Shown: in pieces, positions 39,182-46,153 of the stretch
How the letters are laid out: each line of letters opens with the position of its first letter
How positions within the stretch are numbered: position 1 is the stretch's first letter
DNA from: an uncultured Roseobacter sp.
GTDB taxonomy: Bacteria; Pseudomonadota; Alphaproteobacteria; Rhodobacterales; Rhodobacteraceae
Length of the DNA: 46,153 bases
NCBI RefSeq assembly: GCF_947499265.1
Contig: NZ_CANMNK010000015.1
Span: forward strand, 1-46,153
Direction: 5' to 3'
Notes under the pieces: model-generated
The model's input: the letters and a program-made list of their open reading frames with translations, nothing else
What the model was told of the DNA's origin: nothing
The model's database searches: none
Translations under genes and position numbers: made by a program

Positions 39182-40106
39182 TCTCAGCCTCGCGCTGACC
39201 CTTGCCGCAACACCCCTTGCGGCGGGGGATCTGGCCTATGTGACCTGCCAGAACGGCGATGGTGTCAGTGTGCTGGACATTGACGCAGGCGCGGAGATTG
39301 CGCGTTGGTCGGTGCCCGGCAAACCGGCGGGCGTCGCCGCGTCCCATGGTGCGGTGTTCACGGTTGCCCCAGACAGCAAGACCCTGCGCAAACACGACCC
39401 GGCAACGGGCGGCGTGCTGACCCACGTCCAATTGGACGGTGGCCCCATCGGCATCGCTCATGATGTGGCCCGCGGGCAGGTGTTTGTGTCCGATTGGTAC
39501 AACGCGCGGATCTGGATGTTGGACGACCAGAAACTGTCCGTGCTCAAAGAGCTTTCCGTTGGCGCGGCCCCCGCCGGGCTTGCGCTTTCGGATGACGGTC
39601 GTTTTGTCGCCTCCGCAGATCGTGACGCCGATCAAGTGTCCATTTTCGACGCGGCCACGCTGGACCTGCGCGCCCGGATTGACGTGGGCATCCGTCCCTT
39701 TGGCCTGCGCTTTAGCCCCGATGGTCGGCTCTTTGTCGGCAATGTCGGCAGCAATGACGTGACGGTGATCCATGTGGAGAGCGGCGCGGTCGCAGCAACG
39801 GTACCGGTGGGCGAACGACCTTACGGCGTTGCCTTCGCCCAGGGCCGCGCCTTTGTCACCAACCAATATGAGGACACCGTGAGCGTCATCGACCTCAAGA
39901 CACTTGAACCGATGGGCAAGCTCGAGACCGGCGAATACCCCGAAGGCATCTACACCAGCAGCGATGGCCGCCACATCCTTGTGGCCAACTGGTTCGATAA
40001 TACCGTCACAATTTTCAACGCAGAGACGCTTTCTATGGTAGATGAGATAGAGACCTGCGACGGCCCGCGCGCCTTTGGTGCGTTTATTCTGGAAGACAGC
40101 GAATGA
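39165..40106 (+). CDS. YncE-like beta-propeller protein, second copy
   Basis: The 313-residue protein consists of a signal-like N-terminus (VPPVLDLSLALTLAATPLAAG) and seven propeller repeats (DLAYVTCQNGDGVSVLDIDAGAEIARW; VGAAPAGLALSDDGRFVASADRDADQVSIFD; VGIRPFGLRFSPDGRLFVGNVGSNDVTVIH; TGEYPEGIYTSSDGRHILVANWFDNTVTIFN). It is a relative of the propeller at 35832 in the opposite operon. Start is GTG 39165 (TTG 39162 is possible), within the end of the MxaD-like gene. It overlaps the SoxYZ-like gene by ATGA (40103-40106). Confidence 0.85.
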   Translation: MPPVLDLSLALTLAATPLAAGDLAYVTCQNGDGVSVLDIDAGAEIARWSVPGKPAGVAASHGAVFTVAPDSKTLRKHDPATGGVLTHVQLDGGPIGIAHDVARGQVFVSDWYNARIWMLDDQKLSVLKELSVGAAPAGLALSDDGRFVASADRDADQVSIFDAATLDLRARIDVGIRPFGLRFSPDGRLFVGNVGSNDVTVIHVESGAVAATVPVGERPYGVAFAQGRAFVTNQYEDTVSVIDLKTLEPMGKLETGEYPEGIYTSSDGRHILVANWFDNTVTIFNAETLSMVDEIETCDGPRAFGAFILEDSE

Positions 40107-40906
40107 AACACCTTGGATTAACCGCAGCTTTCCTGTGCTGCACCGCCCTGCCGGCGCTGGCAAGCAACGAGGCCTGGGACTCGGTCAAAGAACAGCTCTA
40201 CGGCGAGCGCGCGATGCTGAGCGGCGAGGGCATCATCGCCATCGACGCCCCCTACCGCACCTACGACGACGCGCGCACCGATCTGGCCGCCCAGATCAAG
40301 GCCCCGCCCGGTGCGCAGATTGCTAAGGTAACCGTGGTGCTGGATGAAAACCCGATGCCGGTGTCCGCCGTGTTTGACCTCGAAACGCCGCAGCCCGGGT
40401 TCTATTTTGACATCACGATGCGGGTGAACGGCCCGACGCCGATGCATGTGGTCGCCGAAACCTCCGATGGCAGGCTGTTTGTCTCGGAGACCTTCGTGAA
40501 AACCTCCGGTCAGGGGGCCTGCGCCGCGCCTCCCGGCACGGATCCGGAGATCGCGCTGGCGACGCTTGGGCAGATGAACATCGATGTCGCGGGCACCGTG
40601 CAGGGGGGCAAGCTCACCAGCCTCGCCTCCCGCCTCAGCCGCATGGACGTGGACATCTCGCACCCCTCGCACTCGGGCATGCAAATGGACCAGATCTCGC
40701 TGCTGTTCATCCCGATGCGCTATGTGGAGAACGTCGAGATTGATCTCGATGGCGCGGGCTTTGTCGATCTGACCGGGTCGATTTCGCTCTCTGAAAACCC
40801 CCGCCTCGGGTTGGCCGTGCCGCAGAGCACACGCTCGGTCGATGTCACCATGACAGACACCAGTGGCGCAGTCAGCCATGTGCACAAGGACCTTGCCGGG
40901 TTCTGA
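40103..40906 (+). CDS. Quinoprotein dehydrogenase-associated SoxYZ-like carrier protein
   Basis: The 267-residue protein has a signal peptide (MKHLGLTAAFLCCTALPALA) and a fusion of a SoxY-like domain (about 30-148) with a SoxZ-like domain (about 165-267; MDVDISHPSHSGMQMDQISLLFIPMRYVENVEIDLDG). The SoxY C-terminal carrier motif appears as GQGAC at 136-140, with Cys140 the only cysteine outside the signal. In sulfur oxidation this cysteine carries the sulfur substrate as a thioester-like adduct. The fused form fits the TIGR04557 group encoded with PQQ dehydrogenases; its cargo is unknown. Confidence 0.87.
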   Translation: MKHLGLTAAFLCCTALPALASNEAWDSVKEQLYGERAMLSGEGIIAIDAPYRTYDDARTDLAAQIKAPPGAQIAKVTVVLDENPMPVSAVFDLETPQPGFYFDITMRVNGPTPMHVVAETSDGRLFVSETFVKTSGQGACAAPPGTDPEIALATLGQMNIDVAGTVQGGKLTSLASRLSRMDVDISHPSHSGMQMDQISLLFIPMRYVENVEIDLDGAGFVDLTGSISLSENPRLGLAVPQSTRSVDVTMTDTSGAVSHVHKDLAGF

Positions 40907-40915
40907 ACTGCGGTG

Positions 40916-41470
40916 TCAGTTGGTCTGGGGCTGGCCGTCCTCGGGCGTGACGCGTTCCAGCGGGTAGTCCCACAGCTGCCAGCCATCGGTGCCTTCGGGC
41001 AGCCAATAGACATTCGTATAGCCCCATTCGAGGGCGCGTTTGGCGGCGTTCCAACTCATCCAGCAGTCTTCCAGACAGAAGATGACAATCGGATGGGACG
41101 CATCGCCCTGCGTGACCTTCTCAAGGCCCACGCGAAAGTACTCAGCGGTCACGTCCGCGATGGCGCCATAGCCCACATTCGGCAGCCAGATCGCACCGGG
41201 GATGGAGTTGCGCGGCTTGTCGCGCCAGATTGTGCCCTCGGGCAGGTTGGCGGGTTTCGGCGGTTGGGGCAGCACGTCGATGAAACCCGCCTTGCCCTCA
41301 GTCCACAGCGCATGCGCGCCCTCAGGCCCAACCACTGTCGCCCCGGCCAGCGTCGCGGGCACCGGGTTTCGGTAGTGATCCATGCGATAATCGGCAGGTT
41401 CAGGAACCGTTTGCCCCCAGCTCGCCAGCGGCAGCACGATGAGCGCCGCCGCGAGCAGGCCTCGGATCAA
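40916..41470 (-). CDS. PQQ-associated CxxxCW-motif rhodanese-like protein
   Basis: The 184-residue protein has a signal peptide (MIRGLLAAALIVLPLASWGQ) and a rhodanese-like fold with WRDKPRNSIPGAIWLPNVGYG and the family motif CLEDCW (Cys132, Cys136, Trp137) followed by MSWNAAKRALEWGYTNVYWLPEGTDGW. It corresponds to the group called PQQ_CXXCW (TIGR03865). The cysteine replaces the rhodanese active-site loop cysteine and suggests disulfide or sulfur chemistry in the periplasm, perhaps with the SoxYZ-like carrier whose gene ends 9 bases away on the other strand. Overlaps xoxJ by ATGA. Confidence 0.9.
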   Translation of the reverse strand: MIRGLLAAALIVLPLASWGQTVPEPADYRMDHYRNPVPATLAGATVVGPEGAHALWTEGKAGFIDVLPQPPKPANLPEGTIWRDKPRNSIPGAIWLPNVGYGAIADVTAEYFRVGLEKVTQGDASHPIVIFCLEDCWMSWNAAKRALEWGYTNVYWLPEGTDGWQLWDYPLERVTPEDGQPQTN

Positions 41471-42312
41471 TTGGAAATCTCCATCACCTCGGTGCCAAGA
41501 TCGGTGACCAGCGGCACCCCCGCGTCAGCCAGCAAGGCGTTGATCTCATCCTGATTGCGCCGGATCAGCGAATTCAGCTTGCGTTGCCAGACCTTCTCGC
41601 CAATGCGCACCCCCATGGTGATGCGGTAAAACAGACGCGGCGGCAATTCCTCCTTGATCAGGGGGATCACCTTGAAATCGGCATATTCGGTTTTCACCAG
41701 CGGCCCCCCCAATGGCCCCCAGAGCACCGCCGCGTCGATCTCACCCGACCCCAGATCGTTCAGCATGTCGATTGCGGGGCTTTCATGTCGGCGGTCCACC
41801 ACCAGATTATACCCTTTGGATTTGCCAATCAGACCGTGGCGCGCCAGATGGGCCGCAGGTGGTGTGCCCGCGATAATGCCAATCCGCTGTCCTTCCAGCG
41901 CCGGGTCCGCAAGCGACTGCACCGCCGCCAGATCGCTATCTTTCGGCACGATCAGGGTATAGACGGAGGTGAAATAGTGATTGGTGTTCAACACCAGCTC
42001 ATGGCCCTGCGCATAGCCCATCACCACATCGCATTGCTTGGCGCGCAGCGTGTTGCGGATGAACCCAGTGGCCATCGGATACCAGGTATATTGCACCGGC
42101 AGTTCCAGTTTGGCGCCCACAAGCTCCGCGAGCTTGTTTTCAAAACCGGTCTCGTCCTTGGCGGACATTGGATAGTTCGCGGGATCCGCACAGACACGCA
42201 AGGCATTGTTGGATACCAGGTCAGATGTCTGTGCACCTGCAGATCCCGCGAGGGAGAAACCCAGGAAGAGGGTTACAGCCAGGTGTCGTAAATTCTCAGC
42301 CCATGCAGGCAT
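41467..42312 (-). CDS. xoxJ: XoxJ, periplasmic binding protein of the methanol dehydrogenase system
   Basis: The 281-residue protein has a signal peptide (residues 1-27, ending GSAGA) and a periplasmic binding protein II fold: NNALRVCADPANYPMSAKDETGFENKLAELVGAKLELPVQYTWYP, CDVVMGYAQGHELVLNTNHYFTSVYTLIV and DAAVLWGPLGGPLV. It is the MoxJ/XoxJ type (TIGR03871-like) encoded after xoxG. In Methylorubrum XoxJ has been proposed to help activate or mature XoxF. ATG 42312 has GAGAGG six bases upstream (42318 is too close). It overlaps the end of xoxG by 17 bases. Confidence 0.9.
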   Translation of the reverse strand: MPAWAENLRHLAVTLFLGFSLAGSAGAQTSDLVSNNALRVCADPANYPMSAKDETGFENKLAELVGAKLELPVQYTWYPMATGFIRNTLRAKQCDVVMGYAQGHELVLNTNHYFTSVYTLIVPKDSDLAAVQSLADPALEGQRIGIIAGTPPAAHLARHGLIGKSKGYNLVVDRRHESPAIDMLNDLGSGEIDAAVLWGPLGGPLVKTEYADFKVIPLIKEELPPRLFYRITMGVRIGEKVWQRKLNSLIRRNQDEINALLADAGVPLVTDLGTEVMEISN

Positions 42313-42799
42313 CTTCATCCTCTCGGATTACGTCGGATTTGGCCTCTTTCTTGGCCGGGCGTCCGCGGGGAACCACCTCGGCACCCCGTGCCTTGAGGTA
42401 GACATAGATATCGTCGAGATAGCACATGACATTGCGGTTGTCGCCAAAGCCGGGCATGACCGAATTCTCGGATGCACCCACACGTTTGCGGCCGTTCACG
42501 ACGACATCGACGAATTCATAGTAATCCATGTCGATGGCGGATGCCTTGAGCGCGGGCGCATAGGTCGATCCTTCGCCCTCGGGACCATGACACACATGGC
42601 ATTCGGCATGGTAGCGCCGGAAACCATTGAACGTCAGCCAGTCTACGGTGCCATCTTCAGCCACATTGAATGTCGGAATATCGTCATCTGTAAAATAGCG
42701 CCCATCTTCTGTGTAGGACACCGCAAGATTGTCGGCTGATGCTGCGATTGGAAATCCTGCCATCAGGCCAATTGCGAAAAGACGTGCTGCTGTTCTCAT
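42296..42799 (-). CDS. xoxG: XoxG-type cytochrome c, electron acceptor of XoxF
   Basis: The 167-residue protein has a signal peptide (MRTAARLFAIGLMAGFPIAASA) and a class I cytochrome c domain: CHVCH heme site (67-71), likely Met115 axial ligand in SVMPGF, plus Cys126 and Cys165, matching the four-cysteine methanol-metabolism cytochrome group (TIGR03874). It should take electrons from XoxF in the periplasm. ATG 42799 follows AAGGGAG. It is 76 bases after xoxF, separated by a strong hairpin. Confidence 0.92.
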   Translation of the reverse strand: MRTAARLFAIGLMAGFPIAASADNLAVSYTEDGRYFTDDDIPTFNVAEDGTVDWLTFNGFRRYHAECHVCHGPEGEGSTYAPALKASAIDMDYYEFVDVVVNGRKRVGASENSVMPGFGDNRNVMCYLDDIYVYLKARGAEVVPRGRPAKKEAKSDVIREDEDACMG

Positions 42800-42821
42800 G
42801 TTCACTCCCTTGTGTCCAGAT

Positions 42822-42850
42822 GCTGGCGCGACCCGCGGGGCCGCGCCAGC
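42822..42850 (-). terminator. Strong stem-loop between xoxF and xoxG
   Basis: GCTGGCGCG (42822-42830), an 11-base loop and CGCGCCAGC (42842-42850) form a perfect 9-bp GC-rich stem. On the plus strand it is followed by TTTTTT; on the minus strand, the direction of transcription here, it is preceded by AAAAAA and not followed by T. It may protect the abundant xoxF message or weaken read-through into xoxG. Confidence 0.6.
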
Positions 42851-42875
42851 TTTTTTCAGATCACCGAAAGCGTGA

Positions 42876-44678
42876 TCAGTTCGGCAGAGCGAAGACGGTC
42901 AGCTGACCCCCCAGCGCGGTATAGTCGCTGAGCGCTGCATATCCGCCAACAGCCCCGAGGCCGTCGTTTGGATTTGTCAGACCAGCCGCAAGACCGATCC
43001 CGGCCCAGCCGCCAACACCCGACAGGATGCCGACATATTGCTTGCCCGCGGATTCGTAGGTCATCACGTTACCGATGATGCCCGAGGGTGTTTTGAAGCG
43101 ATAGAGCTCCTCCCCGGTTTCCGCGCTCACCGCTTTCAGGTGACCTTCGAGCGTGCCGTAGAACACCACATCGCCCGCCGTGGCCAGAGCACCGGACCAG
43201 ACCGAGAACTTCTCGGGGATGGACCATTTGATTTCGCCATTGATGTTATCCCAGGCGATGAAGTTGCCCATGCCACCATGGCTGTCAGGCGCCGGATACA
43301 TCGACAGGGTCGCACCCACGTAAGGCTGACCTGCGGTGTAGCTCACCCGGAAGGGTTCATAGTCCATGCAGACGTGGTTTGTCGGCACATAGAACATTTC
43401 CGTTTTGGGTGAATAGGCCGCTGGCTGCTGGTCTTTCGTACCCAGAGCCGCCGGGCAGATGCCGGTGGAGTTGACGTCTTCACCGTTTTGCGCTGTGGAG
43501 TATTGCGCCACAACCGCCGGACGCCCGTAGGTGTCAGAGGCTGGGTCCATGTCCACACCCGTGGTCCAGTTCACAACCGGATCGAACTTTTCAGCAACCA
43601 GCAGTTCGCCGGTCACGCGGTCCAGTGTGTACCCCAGACCGTTCCGATCAAAGTGGGTCAGCAGCTTGCGCTCTTCCCCGTCGATCATCTGCTCGGTCAG
43701 GATGTTTTCGTTCACACCGTCATAATCCCACTCGTCATGCGGGGTCATCTGGTAGAACCATTTGGCCACACCGGTGTCGATGTCACGCGCCATCAGCGTC
43801 ATGGACCAACGGTTGTCGCCCGGGCGCTGTGCCGGGTTCCAGGTCGATGGGTTACCGGTGCCATAGTAGAACAGGTTTTCGTCCATATCGGCCGAATACC
43901 AGCCCCAGGTGGTGCCGCCCCCGATCATCCACTGGTCGCCTTCCCAGGTATTGGTGCCTGAGTCCGTCCCCACTGGTTTGCCCAGATGCGTGGTGTTTTC
44001 GGGATCAACGAGGATGTCGCTGTCAGGGCCCATGGAATAGGCGCGCCAGACTTGCTCGCCGGTGGCCATGTCATAGGCCGTCGTGTGACCGCGCACACCA
44101 AACTCACCGCCCGAGATGCCGACAATGATCTTGTCCTTGACCGGCAGCACGGTGGCCGTGTTGGTCTCTCCGATGGCCGGATCGCCGTTTTGCGCTTCCC
44201 ATTCGACCGCGCCGGTTTCCGCGTTCAACGCGACAACCTTGGTATCGGCCTGATGCAGGAAGATCTTGCCATCCGCATAAGCCACACCGCGGTTGACGGT
44301 GTCACAGCACATCACCGGAATGACGTCCGGATCCTGCTTGGGCTCATACTTCCAGATGATCTTGCCTTCATTGGCCAGATCGAGCGCGTAGACGATGTTC
44401 GGGAACGGCGTGTGCACGTACATCGTGTCGCCGATCACCAGTGGCGAGCCTTCATGGCCGCGCAGAACGCCGGTCGAGAACGTCCAGGCAACCTGCAGAT
44501 CACCGACGTTTTCCGCATTGATCTGGTCAAGCGCGGAATAGCGCTGGTTCTTGTAGTCGCCGGTCTGGATCGCCCATTGGCTGGCGTTGTCCATCTGGGC
44601 TATGAGATCGTCGTTTGCAAAGGCCATACTGGCGGCGCAAAGAGCGATCCCAGACGTGAAAAGCTTGAGCTTTTTCAT
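42876..44678 (-). CDS. xoxF: Lanthanide-dependent methanol dehydrogenase XoxF
   Basis: The 600-residue PQQ quinoprotein has a signal peptide (about 1-22) and the eight-bladed propeller of methanol dehydrogenases. Seen directly: adjacent cysteines CC at 124-125 (disulfide ring in the family), metal ligands Glu192 (GGEFG) and Asn276 (GTGNPS), catalytic Asp318, and Asp320 in DEWDYDG. Asp at the position two after the catalytic Asp is the mark of the lanthanide-using XoxF type; the calcium enzyme MxaF has Ala there. It oxidises methanol and other primary alcohols in the periplasm. ATG 44678 has GGAGG seven bases upstream. No mxaI small subunit is present. Confidence 0.96.
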   Translation of the reverse strand: MKKLKLFTSGIALCAASMAFANDDLIAQMDNASQWAIQTGDYKNQRYSALDQINAENVGDLQVAWTFSTGVLRGHEGSPLVIGDTMYVHTPFPNIVYALDLANEGKIIWKYEPKQDPDVIPVMCCDTVNRGVAYADGKIFLHQADTKVVALNAETGAVEWEAQNGDPAIGETNTATVLPVKDKIIVGISGGEFGVRGHTTAYDMATGEQVWRAYSMGPDSDILVDPENTTHLGKPVGTDSGTNTWEGDQWMIGGGTTWGWYSADMDENLFYYGTGNPSTWNPAQRPGDNRWSMTLMARDIDTGVAKWFYQMTPHDEWDYDGVNENILTEQMIDGEERKLLTHFDRNGLGYTLDRVTGELLVAEKFDPVVNWTTGVDMDPASDTYGRPAVVAQYSTAQNGEDVNSTGICPAALGTKDQQPAAYSPKTEMFYVPTNHVCMDYEPFRVSYTAGQPYVGATLSMYPAPDSHGGMGNFIAWDNINGEIKWSIPEKFSVWSGALATAGDVVFYGTLEGHLKAVSAETGEELYRFKTPSGIIGNVMTYESAGKQYVGILSGVGGWAGIGLAAGLTNPNDGLGAVGGYAALSDYTALGGQLTVFALPN

Positions 44679-44803
44679 CAAAGTACCTCCCTGGTATGCG
44701 GCGGAATTGCCGCGAGAATGACACGCAGGCCCGGGTCGGGCTTGGCATCAGGTTTTCCCTGCGCGGCCGGTCTCTCCCTCGGCTGAGCAGGAAATTCTTG
44801 GTC

Positions 44804-45205
44804 TTACGAGCCTTCAGCAGCGAAGGTCGCAAGATATGCGATTACGTTTGCCCGGTCGTCCTCCTTGCGCAGACCGGCAAAGGACATCTTGGTGCCCTTG
44901 GCGTAGTTCCGTGGCTTTTCGAGAAAGGCCGCCAGTTCCTCCGGCGTCCAGGTCGTGCCCGCGTCGCGCAGGCCCACCAGAACGTCCGAATAGGAAAACC
45001 CTTCAACCGAGGCCACGGCGCGGTCGACCACACCGTTCAGCGCCGGACCCACCTTGTTTTCAGCGCCTTCGCCCACCGCATGGCAGGCCTTGCACTTGCG
45101 GAACACCTTTTCGCCCGCCGCAGCATCTCCGGTGACATGACCATCCGCGAACAGCGCCGCGGGAAGCATCATCAATGGGGTTGCTACCAAAAACTTCTTC
45201 AACAT
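44804..45205 (-). CDS. Periplasmic class I cytochrome c
   Basis: The 133-residue protein has a signal peptide (MLKKFLVATPLMMLPAALFA) and a c550/c2-like domain: GEKVFRKCKACHAV with the CKACH heme site (38-42), VGPALNGVVDRAVASVEGFSYSD and the Met ligand in GTKMSFAG. It should accept electrons in the xoxF chain, probably from XoxG to the oxidase. It lies 38 bases after fghA and 125 bases before xoxF, and is probably cotranscribed with fghA. Confidence 0.9.
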   Translation of the reverse strand: MLKKFLVATPLMMLPAALFADGHVTGDAAAGEKVFRKCKACHAVGEGAENKVGPALNGVVDRAVASVEGFSYSDVLVGLRDAGTTWTPEELAAFLEKPRNYAKGTKMSFAGLRKEDDRANVIAYLATFAAEGS

Positions 45206-45243
45206 TTTCTACCTTCCTTGGGTTGAACCTGGGTCGTGTGCCA

Positions 45244-46068
45244 TCAATGCAATCGGGCGGCGTGCCATCTGACGTGATCCCGCGCAAAGCTGTTCACGAA
45301 GAAATATGAGTGGTCATATCCCTCCTGCATCCGCACCTGCCCGGGCTGCCGACGGCGTGCCATCATATCCGCCAGCGCCTCGGGCTTCAGCAGATCGAGG
45401 AATTGATCCCCCGAGCCCTGATCGACCAGCAGATCGCCTTTCCAGCCATGTTCCTGCAGCAGCAGCGTCGCATCGTGTTCCGCCCAGCTGCTTTCATCAT
45501 CGCCCAGATAGGCGCTCAGCTGTTTGCGGCCCCAGTCGGATTTGGTGGGGTTGGCAATCGGCGCAAAGGCCGACAGCGAGTCAAAGAGCCCGGCGTTACG
45601 GATGGCGATGGTGATCGCCCCGTGCCCGCCCATCGAATGGCCGGTGATGCCGTGACGGTCCTGCACCGGCAGATTGTCCATGACAATCGACCGCAATTCG
45701 CTGACGATATAGTCGTACATGCGATAGTGGGTTTTCCACGGGTTCCGCGTGGCATTCACATAGAACCCCGCCCCCTGCCCCAGATCATAGGCCTCATCAT
45801 CACTCACGCCGGTGCCGCGCGGCGAGGTGTCGGGAAAGATCACCGCCAGCCCGTGTTCGGCCGCGTGTTCCTGAAACCCGCCCTTGGTCATCGCGTTTTC
45901 ATGGGTGCAGGTCAGACCACTCAGATACCACAACACCGGCACCGGACCGACCTCGGCCTGGGGGGGCAGGTAGGCCGCAAATGTCATCTCGCACCCGCAG
46001 GTATTGGAGGGGTGTTTGAAAACCTTCTGGCTCCCGCCGAAACTTCTGTTTTCCGAGACCAGCTCCAT
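45244..46068 (-). CDS. fghA: S-formylglutathione hydrolase
   Basis: The 274-residue alpha/beta hydrolase matches esterase D/FghA: VLWYLSGLTCTHENAMTKGGFQEHAAEHGLAVIFPDTSPRG, then the nucleophile elbow GHSMGGHG with Ser145, ANPTKSDWGRKQLSAYLG, the acid DQGSGDQFL and the His in YDHSYFF. It splits S-formylglutathione into formate and glutathione in the cytoplasm. It is 6 bases after the formaldehyde dehydrogenase gene. The pair removes formaldehyde made by XoxF. Confidence 0.95.
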   Translation of the reverse strand: MELVSENRSFGGSQKVFKHPSNTCGCEMTFAAYLPPQAEVGPVPVLWYLSGLTCTHENAMTKGGFQEHAAEHGLAVIFPDTSPRGTGVSDDEAYDLGQGAGFYVNATRNPWKTHYRMYDYIVSELRSIVMDNLPVQDRHGITGHSMGGHGAITIAIRNAGLFDSLSAFAPIANPTKSDWGRKQLSAYLGDDESSWAEHDATLLLQEHGWKGDLLVDQGSGDQFLDLLKPEALADMMARRRQPGQVRMQEGYDHSYFFVNSFARDHVRWHAARLH

Positions 46069-46074
46069 ATCAGC

Positions 46075-46153
46075 TCAAAACTCCACCACAGCCCTGATCG
46101 ACTTGCCCTCATGCATCAGCTCGAACCCGTGGTTGATCTCGTCCAGTGTCAGC
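46075..46153 (-). CDS. Glutathione-dependent formaldehyde dehydrogenase, C-terminal end (partial)
   Basis: The last 25 residues visible from the right edge (LTLDEINHGFELMHEGKSIR followed by AVVEF) match the C-terminus of S-(hydroxymethyl)glutathione dehydrogenase, class III alcohol dehydrogenase. The gene continues beyond the window. It oxidises S-hydroxymethylglutathione with NAD. Together with fghA it forms the usual formaldehyde route. Confidence 0.9.
   Translation of the reverse strand, partial: LTLDEINHGFELMHEGKSIRAVVEF

Noticed and set aside
39117..40163. A 348-codon minus-strand frame opposite the second beta-propeller
   Set aside because: It is a mirror of a GC-rich repeat protein gene; the translation shows no fold pattern and the plus strand has a clear propeller with overlapping neighbours.
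1..46153. Mobile element, phage, CRISPR array, rRNA or tRNA genes
   Set aside because: No transposase, integrase, regularly spaced repeats, terminal inverted repeats, or RNA gene patterns were seen on either strand by reading.

Overview
The window looks like chromosomal DNA of a marine alphaproteobacterium of the Rhodobacterales (Roseobacter-type). The inference rests on gene content: a lanthanide-type methanol dehydrogenase cluster with PQQ-associated accessory genes, glutathione-dependent formaldehyde oxidation, many glutathione S-transferases, a glucosylglycerol osmolyte operon, and dense gene packing with many 4-base ATGA overlaps. I see no rRNA, tRNA, CRISPR array, insertion sequence, integrase or phage gene.

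Layout. 1-95: tail of an unrecognised gene. 414-1651: MarR regulator plus methyltransferase, with a palindromic operator before the regulator. 1737-6157 (minus): a compact stress or detoxification operon headed by an ArsR regulator whose start codon lies inside a perfect inverted repeat (SRPBCC, GST, MAPEG, SnoaL-like, a possible small ORF, LysE exporter, hexapeptide acetyltransferase, then GNAT and a membrane protein). 6259-11811: two divergent GSTs, SRPBCC, DUF1330, an asparaginase-like protein, a membrane protein, an HxlR regulator with an N-terminal cysteine, and an atypical SDR. A 41-bp element occurs four times here (6985, 7047, 10620, 11914) and probably marks one redox- or electrophile-responsive regulon. 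12511-15927: gpsA paralogue, HAD phosphatase and ggpS, a complete glucosylglycerol synthesis operon. 16114-17967: PAS-GGDEF-EAL protein.

18139-32744 is a mixed region: PLP decarboxylase, sulfotransferase, TPR membrane protein, two AraC-type regulators, MipA-like outer-membrane protein, nitrilase with a PNPOx-fold partner, peroxiredoxin with two NTF2-fold proteins and a divergent TetR, a two-domain acetyltransferase, and a luciferase-like flavin oxidoreductase.

32750-46153 is a methylotrophy island. In minus orientation from the right edge: glutathione-dependent formaldehyde dehydrogenase (partial), fghA, cytochrome c, xoxF, xoxG, xoxJ and a CxxxCW rhodanese-like protein. A plus-strand block follows (DUF3280, MxaD-like SRPBCC, beta-propeller, SoxYZ-like carrier). 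Then comes a second minus-strand operon (PQQ-system ABC binding protein, beta-propeller, two small secreted proteins, and a NitT/TauT-type ABC transporter). Together these oxidise alcohol in the periplasm with PQQ and a lanthanide, pass electrons to c-type cytochromes, and clear formaldehyde through glutathione in the cytoplasm. Several periplasmic accessories, notably a very acidic PepSY-like protein, the SoxYZ-like carrier and the ABC transporter, have no settled function and are the best places to look for new biology.
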